A stretch of 64,000 nt of DNA from Pedobacter caeni (GCF_900129215.1 NZ_FQUQ01000002.1:310001-374000); one strand, 5' to 3'. Numbered from the stretch's first letter, positions 26,365-35,105 are shown. A program made the numbers and translations. Notes: generated by a model from the sequence alone, not told the origin.

Positions 26365-27303
26365 TTAGCTCTGCTGATGATTTAAATGAGCGATATAAAT
26401 TGCTCCATTTTCATTCTTTCCCGGTATCCTGCCATTTAACGGATTGTATTTTTTCAGGAACTTGTTAAAATGGCTGAGGTCGCTGAAGCCGAATTTATAG
26501 CTGATCTCTTTTTTTGTCGCATTCCCGGAACTCAACTGACTCTCAATGACCTTGAATTTATAATCATCAATATATTGTTTGATGGAAACATTCATCTGAC
26601 GCTTGAACAGATTACTTAAATAATTAGGAGAGAAATGGAAATGGGTAGATAGTACACTCATCTTTAGTGATTCTGGCTCCTGGATATGGGAGTGGATAAA
26701 TTCAACGACGGAAATCAAAGTATGGCCATTTGGCGATTGCTCGGTGATCATATCAGTGATGGCATTCTTCTTCAGAATGGAAAATACTGCCCGGATGAGG
26801 TGAAAAATCAGCTCATTGGATGGGCTTAACGTGTTTTGCCATTCTCTGACAATCAATAACATGATTTGATCAATCTTTTCCAGATCATCTTCAGATTTGA
26901 CTAACCTGGAATCATAAGTGGCACTGATGGCCAGTAAATGATCAATGAGTTTACTCCAGTCTTTCGTTGTCTTTTCATTAGAAAAGCCCTCCAGGTACAT
27001 GTTATTGAACTTCAATACGCTAAAGGTGGTCTCTTCCGTGATATCGAAAATATGGCCATCCTGAGGTGCAAGTAAAAAGAGACTTTTGCCTTCATAATGC
27101 TGCTCTATCTGATTGTGGTAATGTTTTCCCTTGCCGGAATGGATGAACACCAATTCAAAATGATCGTGATTATGCAAAGGAAAAGGCCATTTTAGCGTAG
27201 TAAAATGCCGGATAAAAAGGGCCTCATGCTGGATAAATCTTTTCACGTTGAATTTTACAAGTATAGGATTAATAAGTACAATTATTAAAATCAGAGCGGT
27301 CAT
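26365..27303 (-). CDS. AraC-family transcriptional regulator
   Basis: A regulator with an N-terminal cupin-like sensor (PFPLHNHDHFELVFIHSGKGKH, about residues 40-61) and two C-terminal helix-turn-helix motifs: LKMSVLSTHFHFSPNYLSNLFKRQM and ATKKEISYKFGFSDLSHFNKFLKKY. It is divergent from an MFS transporter gene, which is the likely target. The first 20 residues are unusually hydrophobic and the ATG at 27303 overlaps the transporter's -7 element. A shorter start, for example GTG at 27246, is likely, so the 5' end is uncertain. Confidence 0.85.
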   Translation of the reverse strand: MTALILIIVLINPILVKFNVKRFIQHEALFIRHFTTLKWPFPLHNHDHFELVFIHSGKGKHYHNQIEQHYEGKSLFLLAPQDGHIFDITEETTFSVLKFNNMYLEGFSNEKTTKDWSKLIDHLLAISATYDSRLVKSEDDLEKIDQIMLLIVREWQNTLSPSNELIFHLIRAVFSILKKNAITDMITEQSPNGHTLISVVEFIHSHIQEPESLKMSVLSTHFHFSPNYLSNLFKRQMNVSIKQYIDDYKFKVIESQLSSGNATKKEISYKFGFSDLSHFNKFLKKYNPLNGRIPGKNENGAIYIAHLNHQQS

Positions 27304-27310
27304 AGATTTG
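27303..27310 (+). promoter_or_regulatory. -7 promoter element of the MFS gene
   Basis: TAGATTTG matches the Bacteroidota -7 consensus TAnnTTTG and lies 19 bases before the start codon of the transporter, leaving a short leader. No TTG is found at the usual distance upstream, so only the -7 part is supported. Confidence 0.5.
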
Positions 27311-27329
27311 CGACATTCCTAAACAACAA

Positions 27330-28523
27330 ATGATGCTGTCTGATCAAAATACAAAAATACGACCTGTAGTGATTCCCTTAATGGCAATTTCCGCAGGAAT
27401 TATAGTAGCAAACGTATATTATAACCAACCGATTCTAAAGGAAATAGGGCTTTCCGTCAATGCGACAGAAAGTGAAATTGGCAAGATTTCTATGATCTCC
27501 CAACTCGGTTATGGATTGGGAATGTTTTTTCTACTCCCCCTTGGGGATAAAGTAAACAGGAAAAACCTGATCATCGGTTTGGCAGGATTGCTCTCCATAA
27601 CACTGGTGATGGTTGCTTTTTCTACCAGTCTCCTGCAAGTCTCCATCCTGAGTTTTTTTGTTGGTCTTTTTTCCACACCCGCACAGATCATTTTACCAAT
27701 GGCGGCGACTTTAGATAAGGTAAACAGAGGGGCCACGGTGGGTAAGGTGTTTAGCGGAATTTTGGTGGGAATCCTGGGTGCAAGGGTTACAGCTGGACTC
27801 CTCACCGAATGGTTGGGCTGGAGGTCCGTGTTTGCGATCTCGGCTTTCATGGTGATGGTCATGTGCATCCTTTTAAAAATTTACCTGCCCGAGGCTGCGT
27901 CTAAATTTAAAGGAAATTACCTCAGCCTTTTGAGATCTACCTTATCCCTGATTAAAGAATATAAGGTGTTGAGGCAGGCTGCGGTGTTGGGCGCATTTAC
28001 CTTTGGGGTTTTTTGTTCTTTCTGGACCACCCTGACTTTTCATTTGAGTGCTTCTCCATTTCATTATCATGCAGGAACAATTGGTTTATTTGGATTGATT
28101 GCGATAGGAGGGGCGCTGGTTGCACCTTACTTTGGTAAGTTGGCAGATAGGGGAAGTGTGTATAAGTCGCTCGTGATGACGGTCTGCATGATTATTGGAA
28201 GTATTCTTCTGATCAAGCTATTCCCTTTTTCTATAGCTGTTCTGATCATTAGCGTTTTCTTTTTGGATATTGGGGTTCAGGCCACGCAGATTACCAATTT
28301 TACCAGAATTTACAGCTTGCATGAACATGCCCATAGCCGGCTGAACACCATTTATATGACCACTTATTTTATAGGAGCTGCAGCAGGGACTTATGCTGGT
28401 TTGCTGGCCTGGGAATATGGGGGATGGAATGCGGCAACATGGCAAATGTTATTCTGGAGTAGCACTGCTTTGATCATTGTGATGATTTCTGCACGTTCAA
28501 AACCTGTAGCTGCACTAAACTAA
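27330..28523 (+). CDS. major facilitator superfamily transporter
   Basis: A 397-residue inner-membrane transporter with 12 predicted helices. It has the N-half loop motif LGDKVNRKNLIIGLAG (a variant of the GxxxDRxGRR loop) and the C-half equivalent GKLADRGSVYKSLVM. It resembles arabinose-efflux/YnfM-like drug exporters. Divergence from an AraC gene suggests control by a small molecule. Both Met 1 and Met 2 are possible starts. Substrate unknown. Confidence 0.88.
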   Translation: MMLSDQNTKIRPVVIPLMAISAGIIVANVYYNQPILKEIGLSVNATESEIGKISMISQLGYGLGMFFLLPLGDKVNRKNLIIGLAGLLSITLVMVAFSTSLLQVSILSFFVGLFSTPAQIILPMAATLDKVNRGATVGKVFSGILVGILGARVTAGLLTEWLGWRSVFAISAFMVMVMCILLKIYLPEAASKFKGNYLSLLRSTLSLIKEYKVLRQAAVLGAFTFGVFCSFWTTLTFHLSASPFHYHAGTIGLFGLIAIGGALVAPYFGKLADRGSVYKSLVMTVCMIIGSILLIKLFPFSIAVLIISVFFLDIGVQATQITNFTRIYSLHEHAHSRLNTIYMTTYFIGAAAGTYAGLLAWEYGGWNAATWQMLFWSSTALIIVMISARSKPVAALN

Positions 28524-28535
28524 GGAATACAAAAC

Positions 28536-28955
28536 CTATCTTTTTTTAGAACTGATCATGGCATCAATACTGTATTTCCCTGGTCCCAGCAAAAGAATAG
28601 ACAGGTAGCCAACTAAAAAAGCAGGGACAAGTTCATGTTCTCCAAAGATCTCCCAGTTGTGTATGCCCAGAATGACAAAAATGGTAATGAGTAACGGAAT
28701 GGTAGCGAGTCTGGTAAAAAGACCAAGAATGATAAGAATGGAGCAAAATAATTCGGCGAATACAGTCAGGCCCAATGAAAAAGTACTGCCCAGGCCCATA
28801 AAACTCATGAAAGTATCTTTCTTCTCTGCAAAATGGATCAATTTCGCGTAACCGTGACTGGGGATCATTAATGCGCCAAATCCGATTCTCAGGAATAATG
28901 TGGCGAGGTTAAATTGGACTGGGCTATGACTTATTGTGGATAATCGCTTCATCAA
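28536..28955 (-). CDS. DoxX-family membrane protein
   Basis: A 139-residue protein with four hydrophobic helices. The N-terminal RIGFGALMIPSHGYAKL and the LGLFTRLATIPLLITIFVI block are typical of DoxX/quinol-oxidase-subunit-like proteins. The function in Bacteroidota is unclear; some members take part in redox stress. It converges on the MFS gene with 12 bases between. A palindrome and a possible promoter lie upstream and are listed separately. Confidence 0.85.
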   Translation of the reverse strand: MMKRLSTISHSPVQFNLATLFLRIGFGALMIPSHGYAKLIHFAEKKDTFMSFMGLGSTFSLGLTVFAELFCSILIILGLFTRLATIPLLITIFVILGIHNWEIFGEHELVPAFLVGYLSILLLGPGKYSIDAMISSKKR

Positions 28956-28980
28956 ATGGGATCTAAAGATTGTGCCTGAC

Positions 28981-29008
28981 TTACCTGTGCTTCATTATGC
29001 ACAGGTAA
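28981..29008. promoter_or_regulatory. 10-base inverted repeat in the DoxX leader
   Basis: Perfect repeat TTACCTGTGC / GCACAGGTAA around an 8-base centre, 26 bases upstream of the doxX-like start codon. No T-run follows on the minus strand, so it is more likely an operator or leader hairpin than a terminator of the upstream operon. Confidence 0.5.
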
Positions 29009-29040
29009 ACAGGACTTTGTTTTCTAACCAAATAGCATGA

Positions 29041-29073
29041 CAAATGTAATCTATTTAGAATCTTTCTAAACAA
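29041..29073 (-). promoter_or_regulatory. candidate promoter of the DoxX gene
   Basis: On the minus strand TACATTTG (29048 to 29041) fits TAnnTTTG, and a TTG lies 22 bases upstream (29073 to 29071), slightly wider than the usual 19-21. The palindrome at 28981-29008 would be in the transcribed leader. Confidence 0.45.
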
Positions 29074-29124
29074 TAAAAGAGGGTAAATGTGATTCTATGA
29101 CAATTAAATTACAATTGGAAAGGT

Positions 29125-29676
29125 TTAGGAATTTAGCCTATACATGATATCAGACCTTAGAACATACTTGATTCCGTTGATAAGGCGATCACCCTCATGG
29201 CGCTGACTGTGTTCAAAAATCAGGGCCATCCCTTTTTTTGGAGTGATGACCTCTCCGGATTTAAACTTAGTCTCTCCACCTTCATATCCTTCATTCAGAT
29301 ACACCATAAATGTGTAATAACTGAATTCTGTTTCACTGCGTATAAAGCTGCCGTCTCTGTGCATTTTGAACCGTTGTCCGGGGCTATATTTGTAGAATCG
29401 GAATAATTCATTTAATCCAATAGCTTCAGCATGGCCAATGACTGGTCTGATATGGGTTTTAAGTCTTTCCCAAAGCTCTCCGGCATAATTAAGATCATTA
29501 TATAAAATCCTTTCATTGTCGCGGATCATTTTCATCATCGCCTGTTGACCATCAATATTTACTTTCGCTTCTTCGAAGCCCATTTCTTCACTTTTGAAAA
29601 TCAACTGATCACATTCTTCATCAGTCAGGAAATGATCAATTGTGAAGATTTCGGTATGCTCATTAATGTTGTTCAT
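29125..29676 (-). CDS. 2-oxoglutarate/Fe(II)-dependent oxygenase, prolyl 4-hydroxylase-like
   Basis: A 183-residue oxygenase of the P4Hc type. The iron ligands are visible: His106 and Asp108 in FKMHRDGSF and His160 in SQRHEGD, with Lys170 in NGIKYVLRSD as the likely 2-oxoglutarate anchor. Such enzymes hydroxylate protein or small-molecule targets. It is the last gene of a leftward run with macrodomain, NADAR and Nudix-like genes (18-base spacing), so its substrate may be linked to ADP-ribose chemistry, which is inference. Confidence 0.85.
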   Translation of the reverse strand: MNNINEHTEIFTIDHFLTDEECDQLIFKSEEMGFEEAKVNIDGQQAMMKMIRDNERILYNDLNYAGELWERLKTHIRPVIGHAEAIGLNELFRFYKYSPGQRFKMHRDGSFIRSETEFSYYTFMVYLNEGYEGGETKFKSGEVITPKKGMALIFEHSQRHEGDRLINGIKYVLRSDIMYRLNS

Positions 29677-29694
29677 AGCGTTGAAGGTTAATAA

Positions 29695-30201
29695 TTACAA
29701 TAGTTTTTGATATATCTCGTGGCTTTCTTCGTCATAACAAACGAAAATCAAACGGTCAAATGCCTTTACATTCTTGAAATTCCGGACGGTATCTATGGCG
29801 ATTTCTGCAGCCTTATCTTTCGGGAAATGATAGATTCCTGTGCTTATTCCGGGAAATGCAATCGTTTTTAAATGGTGTTCAAATGCTAACTGCAGGCAGT
29901 TCTTATAACAATCATGTAATAGCTTGTCTTCATTTTTAGATCCGCCATTCCATACCGGGCCAACGGTATGAATCACGAATTTTGCAGGCAGAAGCCCTGC
30001 AGTTGTGATGACCGCGTGTCCGGTTGCACAGCCACCCTGCCTGTTCCGAATTAAAATGCATTCTTCCAGAATGGCTTTTCCACCCTTTCGATGAATTGCT
30101 CCGTCCACTCCACCGCCTCCCAGCAATGAACTGTTTGCTGCATTTACGATTGCGTCTGCTTTAATAGTAGTAATGTCTCCTTTGACCAACTCGATTTTCA
30201 T
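29695..30201 (-). CDS. macrodomain protein, O-acetyl-ADP-ribose deacetylase-like
   Basis: A stand-alone 168-residue macrodomain of the MacroD/YmdB type, which binds ADP-ribose and can remove it from proteins or deacetylate O-acetyl-ADP-ribose. It shows [20 protein letters not shown], the glycine-rich loop [15 protein letters not shown] with the catalytic Asp, and the second loop [11 protein letters not shown]. All key residues of active members appear present. It sits 12 bases after the NADAR gene. Confidence 0.93.
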   Translation of the reverse strand: MKIELVKGDITTIKADAIVNAANSSLLGGGGVDGAIHRKGGKAILEECILIRNRQGGCATGHAVITTAGLLPAKFVIHTVGPVWNGGSKNEDKLLHDCYKNCLQLAFEHHLKTIAFPGISTGIYHFPKDKAAEIAIDTVRNFKNVKAFDRLIFVCYDEESHEIYQKLL

Positions 30202-30213
30202 ATTGGATGATGT

Positions 30214-30765
30214 TTAAGCATTCAATTGCGATCTTACTTCCATTAAGACAAAGCCAAGCAAGTTTTCACCCTTCCATAATAAAGGGTTTTCTGCTTTCGG
30301 GTCATCAGCAGCGAGGCCTATTCCCCAAACCGGATCTACCGGGCTTGCCTCTACGATAACCCTGTTCTTCGTTTGCAATAAAAAGTCTTTCAGCTCCTGA
30401 TGCTGATTGAATTTATGATAGTTTCCGGCAAGGACAATATCAAACTTATGAGCATCCCATACTTTGGCATCAAAGCGCTCCACTAATCTCCCCAGTTTCT
30501 TTACTTCGGCCGGGGATTTAACCTCCAGGATTCTTTTTGCAATGGCAAAATCCTCAAATAATTCTGCTTTCTTTGCCATCATCCAATGTTCTGTACTGGG
30601 GTAAGTTTTTCCTTCATGGGTAAATGGAGCAATCCACCACTGACTGAAACAACTTGCAGAAATATGGCCGTCTTTGGCGGGTTGGTGCCCCCAGAAGAAA
30701 AGGAATTTGATCTTTTCTTTTTTCTGGTACTTTTTAATTAGTTCTTCTTTATGGGAATTGGTCAT
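30214..30765 (-). CDS. NADAR-domain protein (YbiA-like)
   Basis: A 183-residue NADAR domain protein. Typical features are FLFFWGHQP, SQWWIAPF, YPSTEHWMMAKKAELF (about 60-75), the GNYHKF segment and DPVWGIGLAADDP near the C-terminus. YbiA is linked to riboflavin-intermediate hydrolysis, and other NADAR proteins have been reported to remove ADP-ribose from guanine bases of nucleic acids. The neighbour macrodomain and Nudix-type regulator fit an ADP-ribose role. Which reaction applies here is open. Confidence 0.9.
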   Translation of the reverse strand: MTNSHKEELIKKYQKKEKIKFLFFWGHQPAKDGHISASCFSQWWIAPFTHEGKTYPSTEHWMMAKKAELFEDFAIAKRILEVKSPAEVKKLGRLVERFDAKVWDAHKFDIVLAGNYHKFNQHQELKDFLLQTKNRVIVEASPVDPVWGIGLAADDPKAENPLLWKGENLLGFVLMEVRSQLNA

Positions 30766-30801
30766 GGTTTTAAGGTTTAATCATCATCGCAAAGCGGTAT
30801 G

Positions 30802-31494
30802 CTATTGCTGAGCTGAAATGTTCAATTGAAAATTACTTTGTTTCAATGCTTTGTTGAATTTGTATAAATCAGGATGGCGGTTTTTTGAGCCTTCCCGTTT
30901 GCTGCCGGTTAGTAAGATGTATTCTGCATCCAGTATCTTTCTGCGGAAATTTCTCCGGTCAATCGTAATGCCTAAAATGCATTCATAAAGTGCCTGTAGT
31001 TCAGGCATGGTAAATGTTTCGTCCAGCAATTCAAAACCTACAGGATAATAGAGTATTTTGGATTTCAACCGCTGCAAGGCCTGATCGAAGATCAACCCAT
31101 GATCAAAGCCAAGTGCTGGCAGTTGGTTTACCGGAAACCATTGCACATCGTTGGCCATTTTTCCTGCTACAATTTCAAAACGCTCCGGATTGATCAGCGC
31201 GTAATGAGCAATAGAAATTACCCGGCCTCTGGGATCCCGGTTGGGTTCATCAAAAGAATAAAGCTGTTCGAGATAAAGGTTTTCAATGCCAATCTTAGTG
31301 TGCATAATCCTGTTGCAGACCTGCTGCAGTGTTTCTTCCATTTGCAGGAATCCTCCGGGGAGGGTCCAGCCATTTTTAAAAGGCTCGTCTTTTCTGTTGA
31401 GCAGCAATACAGATAGCGACTGGTTATGGTAGCCGAATACCACAAGGTCAACTGCGAGAGAGGGGTTTTTATAGGTGTGGAATTCCGGATTCAT
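30802..31494 (-). CDS. NrtR/AraR-type Nudix-like transcriptional regulator
   Basis: A 230-residue protein: an N-terminal Nudix-like domain (about 12-145) and a C-terminal winged helix (about 155-215; FTMPELQALYECILG, RRNFRRKILDAEYIL). That is the layout of the NrtR family, whose Nudix domain senses ADP-ribose or sugar nucleotides instead of hydrolysing them. The Nudix box is degenerate: Gly48, Glu54 and Arg62 are kept but the Glu residues of RExxEE are replaced (positions 63, 66, 67 are Ile, Thr, Lys), so catalysis is unlikely. It is first of four leftward genes and probably controls them. Confidence 0.86.
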   Translation of the reverse strand: MNPEFHTYKNPSLAVDLVVFGYHNQSLSVLLLNRKDEPFKNGWTLPGGFLQMEETLQQVCNRIMHTKIGIENLYLEQLYSFDEPNRDPRGRVISIAHYALINPERFEIVAGKMANDVQWFPVNQLPALGFDHGLIFDQALQRLKSKILYYPVGFELLDETFTMPELQALYECILGITIDRRNFRRKILDAEYILLTGSKREGSKNRHPDLYKFNKALKQSNFQLNISAQQ

Positions 31495-31716
31495 TTCTGC
31501 TTTGCGTTATTATGACACAAAGTAACGGTGAAATTATAATAACTTCCAAATAAATCTTCAATCTTCTTGAAAATCAGCCTTTATGATGCTTTTTTAACCT
31601 GCTCTTTTGTGAAAGATAAGTGAGGTCAAAATGCGAATTGAGAAAATAAGACGTTATAGTTTGAGTCTCGTTGTATTTGTTCACAATGAAACATATTTAA
31701 CTATTGAAATCTATCT

Positions 31717-32214
31717 ATGAAAAAAATATTTTTAGCAGCAAGTTTTTTAGCAATTTTTGCGGCATGTACTCAAACTTCTTCTTCTAATGGCAATATCGCT
31801 GGTGGGGATACGACGATAGTTGATTCTACTTCCTCGCCGGCAACAGAAGTACTGGATGGTGCAGGTAAAAAAGAGGTTGCTGTTGATCATAAGCTGGGAA
31901 AAAAATATGCAGGTAAATATAAAGGGAATATTCCTAATGCTGATGGAACGGCTAAAACAACCCTGGTCTTAAATGATAATGGAACATTCAAACTGACAGA
32001 ACTCTTCACCCGTGCGGGAGCGAAACCTCTTGAGTCTACCGGATATTGGTCTCGGGAAACCGGACATACGGATGTGATTAGTTTAAGAGAAAATAACATT
32101 GAACCCTATAAAAAGTTTAAAACTGAGGGAAGACAATTGCGTCAGTTAACTCAGGAAGGAAAAGTAATTGAAGGCGAAATGAAAGACCTGTATTTACTTA
32201 AAAAAAGCAAATAA
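31717..32214 (+). CDS. NlpE-like lipoprotein
   Basis: A 165-residue lipoprotein: signal peptide with lipobox FAAC (Cys17), a Ser/Thr-rich linker (about 18-45), then a small beta domain of the NlpE N-terminal type (about 65-163; KYAGKYKGNIPNADGTAKTT, STGYWSRE). NlpE-like proteins are outer-membrane lipoproteins tied to copper tolerance and surface sensing in enterobacteria. In Bacteroidota the role is not defined. It stands alone and ends in a terminator. Confidence 0.83.
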   Translation: MKKIFLAASFLAIFAACTQTSSSNGNIAGGDTTIVDSTSSPATEVLDGAGKKEVAVDHKLGKKYAGKYKGNIPNADGTAKTTLVLNDNGTFKLTELFTRAGAKPLESTGYWSRETGHTDVISLRENNIEPYKKFKTEGRQLRQLTQEGKVIEGEMKDLYLLKKSK

Positions 32215-32868
32215 ATGCTGGCTGAAGCGTCTGCAATCCAGTTTCAGGCGCTTCAGTTTTTTCGCGCTTATTTTCTGATAGATGATCAGATCCGGAATCC
32301 CGGATGAGGGATTTTCTGCAAGATAATCTGCCTGTATTCAACTGCTTAAAACACTGATTGGCAGTATGCTCAGTTTATTAATCCACATAGTGTTATATTT
32401 ACACCATCTTCTTTGGATAAATTATCCCATGGCAGATTGGAGTCTGTTGAGGAGTAATTACATTGATAATGAGAGATTTATGTTATTTTATCCAGGTTGC
32501 CGTTGTGGTGTTAATCGTAGTTTTTTGTCAAAAATTAAGTATACTAAATTAATAATTATATATTTGCAACCTCAAAAGGATTTTACCTGTTTTGAACTTT
32601 AATACAGGTAATTGGATGTAAATTGATCCTTCCGGCGGCTTGCCAAAAGGAGGGTGGATTGAAGCTCAAATCCCGGAGAAAATAGTCAACAAAACAAAAG
32701 GCTGGTTTTGAAGACTGCAAAGATTTTATGGTTTTATACGGTAATTGTCGATCAGGTTAACTGACCAGATTGGAATTTAAGGAAGAAATCATCTGATTAA
32801 TTGGAAAAACAAGAAACTAAAGCCTTAAGCCAAGGTAGAAGGCTTCCTAAACTTTAAAGACAACCCAA
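32215..32868. other. intergenic region before adk
   Basis: No convincing gene. It holds the terminator of the preceding gene, a TATATTTG promoter-like -7 element at 32559-32566 (no TTG at proper distance), about 300 bases of possible leader, and a hairpin (AAGCCTT / AAGGCTT, 32820-32845) 23 bases before the adk start. A 78-residue open frame here looks spurious. Confidence 0.5.
32222..32262 (+). terminator. intrinsic terminator after the NlpE-like gene
   Basis: Twelve-base stem (CTGAAGCGTCTG against CAGGCGCTTCAG, with one G-U type pair), an 11-base loop and a run of six T, starting 7 bases after the stop codon. Confidence 0.88.
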
Positions 32869-33438
32869 ATGCTAAATTTTGTTCTCTTTGGCCCACCGGG
32901 TGCAGGCAAAGGCACTCAATCTCAGAAATTGATAGATCAATATCAATTGATTCACATTTCAACAGGTGACCTTTTTAGGGCTCACATTAAAAATCAATCA
33001 CCATTAGGCCAGAGAGTAAGTGAGCTAATTGCAGATGGACAGTTAGTTCCGGATGAAATTACCATTGCTATGCTGGAAGAAGAAGTGGATAAAAACCCTG
33101 GAGCCAAAGGCTTTATTTTTGATGGTTTTCCACGTACTGTTCCTCAGGCGGCTGCTTTAGATGAGTTTCTGGAAAGCAAAGGAAGTTCAATTGCAGGTGT
33201 AATTGCTTTGGATGTTGATCAGCAGGAATTAACCAAACGTATCGCCCAACGTCAGTTGGAAACCGGTCGTGTGGATGATCAGGCAGATAAATTGCAAAAA
33301 AGAATAGACGAGTATTTTAGCAAAACGATTCATGTTTTGCCTTATTACGAAGCACAAAGCAAACTAAGTAAAGTAAATGGAATCGGAAAAATCGATGACA
33401 TCTTTGCTGAGTTATGTGAAGTAGTAGATAAATATTAG
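32869..33438 (+). CDS. adk: adenylate kinase
   Basis: Converts ATP and AMP to two ADP in the cytoplasm. The 189-residue protein is the short form without the zinc/LID insertion. Motifs: P-loop FGPPGAGKGTQSQKL, STGDLFRAHI, FDGFPRTVPQA, and RVDDQADKLQKRIDEY near the end. The strong P-loop at residue 7 supports this start. It is followed by a terminator before obgE. Confidence 0.97.
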   Translation: MLNFVLFGPPGAGKGTQSQKLIDQYQLIHISTGDLFRAHIKNQSPLGQRVSELIADGQLVPDEITIAMLEEEVDKNPGAKGFIFDGFPRTVPQAAALDEFLESKGSSIAGVIALDVDQQELTKRIAQRQLETGRVDDQADKLQKRIDEYFSKTIHVLPYYEAQSKLSKVNGIGKIDDIFAELCEVVDKY

Positions 33439-33483
33439 TTTTAACAATAGGATTGGTCCTGATCTCATCAGGATAACAAAAGC

Positions 33484-33506
33484 CCGGCTTAAAAGCCGGC
33501 TTTTTT
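33484..33506 (+). terminator. terminator between adk and obgE
   Basis: CCGGCTT / AAGCCGG hairpin with a two-base centre followed by six T and an AT-rich stretch. It lies 45 bases after adk and 20 bases before the obgE start, so read-through or a promoter within this short space is needed for obgE. Confidence 0.8.
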
Positions 33507-33525
33507 ATTTTAAAAAAAGAAGGTT

Positions 33526-34530
33526 ATGTCGCAAGGTTCAAATTTTGTAGATTATGTTAAAATATGCTGTCGCTCCGGCAAGGGAGGGGCAGGTTCTGCA
33601 CACTTGCATCGTGATATACGGACTTCTACAGGTGGACCTGATGGAGGTGATGGCGGACGCGGTGGACACATCATCCTGAAAGGTAACTCCCAGTTCTGGA
33701 CTTTACTTCACCTGAAATACCGTAAACACATCATCGCACAGGATGGTCAGCCGGGTTCCAGTGGAACCTCTTCCGGTAAGTTCGGTAAAGATGAAATTTT
33801 GGATGTACCCCTGGGAACCATCGCCAAAGATGCGGAAACAGGAGAGGTGCTTTTTGAAATCACTGAAGATGGAGAAACAAAAATCCTGACTGCAGGTGGA
33901 CGTGGCGGACTGGGAAACTGGCATTTTAAAACACCAACCCTTCAAACACCACGCTTTGCCCAACCAGGTGAAGCAGGTAAAGAAGAATGGATGGTACTGG
34001 AATTAAAGGTACTTGCCGATGTAGGCCTGGTAGGTTTTCCCAATGCAGGAAAATCAACTTTACTTTCTGTACTTTCCGCAGCAAAACCGGAAATCGCAGA
34101 TTATCCTTTTACCACCCTGGTGCCGAATCTTGGGATCGTTTCTTACCGTGGAGGCAAATCATTTGTAATGGCCGATATCCCGGGAATTATTGAAGGCGCT
34201 TCAAAAGGAAAAGGTTTAGGGTATCGCTTTTTACGTCATATCGAAAGAAATTCAGTATTGTTGTTTATGGTTCCGGCGGATACCCACAGAACAATTGCAG
34301 AAGAATATGCCATTCTTAAAGCAGAACTTCAGGATTACAATCCGGAACTGATGCAAAAACCTCATTTACTGGCCATCACTAAATCCGATATGCTGGACGA
34401 AGAGCTGGTTGCTGAAATGAAGAAAGAACTGCCTAAAAATATTCCATCCATCTTTATTTCTTCTGTAGCCCAAAAAGGCTTAACAGAATTGAAAGATATG
34501 CTATGGGAATCGATCAATTCGGAAGCTTAA
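33526..34530 (+). CDS. obgE: Obg GTPase
   Basis: Essential ribosome-associated GTPase acting in large-subunit assembly and stress control. The 334-residue protein starts with the glycine-rich Obg domain ([27 protein letters not shown]-like, residues about 18-45), then the G domain with [10 protein letters not shown] (about 170), [12 protein letters not shown] and [17 protein letters not shown]. There is no long C-terminal extension. The first Met fits the usual Obg start. A strong bidirectional terminator follows. Confidence 0.97.
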   Translation: MSQGSNFVDYVKICCRSGKGGAGSAHLHRDIRTSTGGPDGGDGGRGGHIILKGNSQFWTLLHLKYRKHIIAQDGQPGSSGTSSGKFGKDEILDVPLGTIAKDAETGEVLFEITEDGETKILTAGGRGGLGNWHFKTPTLQTPRFAQPGEAGKEEWMVLELKVLADVGLVGFPNAGKSTLLSVLSAAKPEIADYPFTTLVPNLGIVSYRGGKSFVMADIPGIIEGASKGKGLGYRFLRHIERNSVLLFMVPADTHRTIAEEYAILKAELQDYNPELMQKPHLLAITKSDMLDEELVAEMKKELPKNIPSIFISSVAQKGLTELKDMLWESINSEA

Positions 34531-34540
34531 AAAATAGATA

Positions 34541-34590
34541 AAGACCTTTCTTCAGCAACTATACTGCTGAAGAAAGGTCTTTTAGTTTTT
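34541..34590. terminator. bidirectional terminator between obgE and the GNAT gene
   Basis: Perfect 17-base stem (AAGACCTTTCTTCAGCA and complement) with a 7-base loop, followed by a T-rich run on the plus strand and preceded by A-rich sequence for the minus strand. The right arm codes the last residues of the converging GNAT gene, whose stop codon sits in the loop. Confidence 0.9.
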
Positions 34591-35038
34591 TCTGCATACA
34601 AATACTGCTCTCCACCTTTTCATAAGGCCCAAAGTTTGGAATCACCTCATAACCTACTTTTTGATAAAGGGTTACTGCTTCCTTCTGTTTATTCCCAGTC
34701 TCCAGGATACAGGTTTCATATTTCATCTCATTTGCCCAGTGTTCCAGTTGCTCCAGGATCTGTCTGGCAATTCCCTGTCTGCGGAACTCAGGATGAACAA
34801 ACATCCGCTTAATTTCCATTACGCCTTCCCCATATTCCTTTATCGCACCACAACCTACTGCACTCCCATCGATATAGGCAACTATTGCATGTTTTATGGT
34901 ATCTGTTTTATTGAATTGTGTGAAAAAAGCATGGTCTTCTCCATTGTTAATGCTTAGGTTCTCGTCTAAAAGAGCGATTAATTTTCTGAAGTCCAGATGT
35001 TCCGGATTTGTCCTGCTAATGTGTATGCTCCTGTTCAT
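34559..35038 (-). CDS. GNAT-family N-acetyltransferase
   Basis: A 159-residue acetyl-CoA-dependent transferase. The central strand IKRMFVHPEFRRQGIARQIL (about 91-110) holds motif A with RRQGIA, and ILETGNKQKEAVTLYQKVGYE is the motif B end. The closest type is the small PanZ/YjcF-like acetyltransferases. Substrate unknown. The 3' end overlaps the terminator of obgE. Confidence 0.88.
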   Translation of the reverse strand: MNRSIHISRTNPEHLDFRKLIALLDENLSINNGEDHAFFTQFNKTDTIKHAIVAYIDGSAVGCGAIKEYGEGVMEIKRMFVHPEFRRQGIARQILEQLEHWANEMKYETCILETGNKQKEAVTLYQKVGYEVIPNFGPYEKVESSICMQKKLKDLSSAV

Positions 35039-35105
35039 GATATATTTATTTACTAAATGAATCTGTCTGATGAATAAATCTATACTAGGGATGAATGGCG
35101 CTGGT

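Noticed and set aside
32366-32602. A 78-residue open frame upstream of adk
   Set aside because: Odd composition, no recognised domain, and the -7-like element at 32559 lies within it. Most likely chance in AT-rich DNA.
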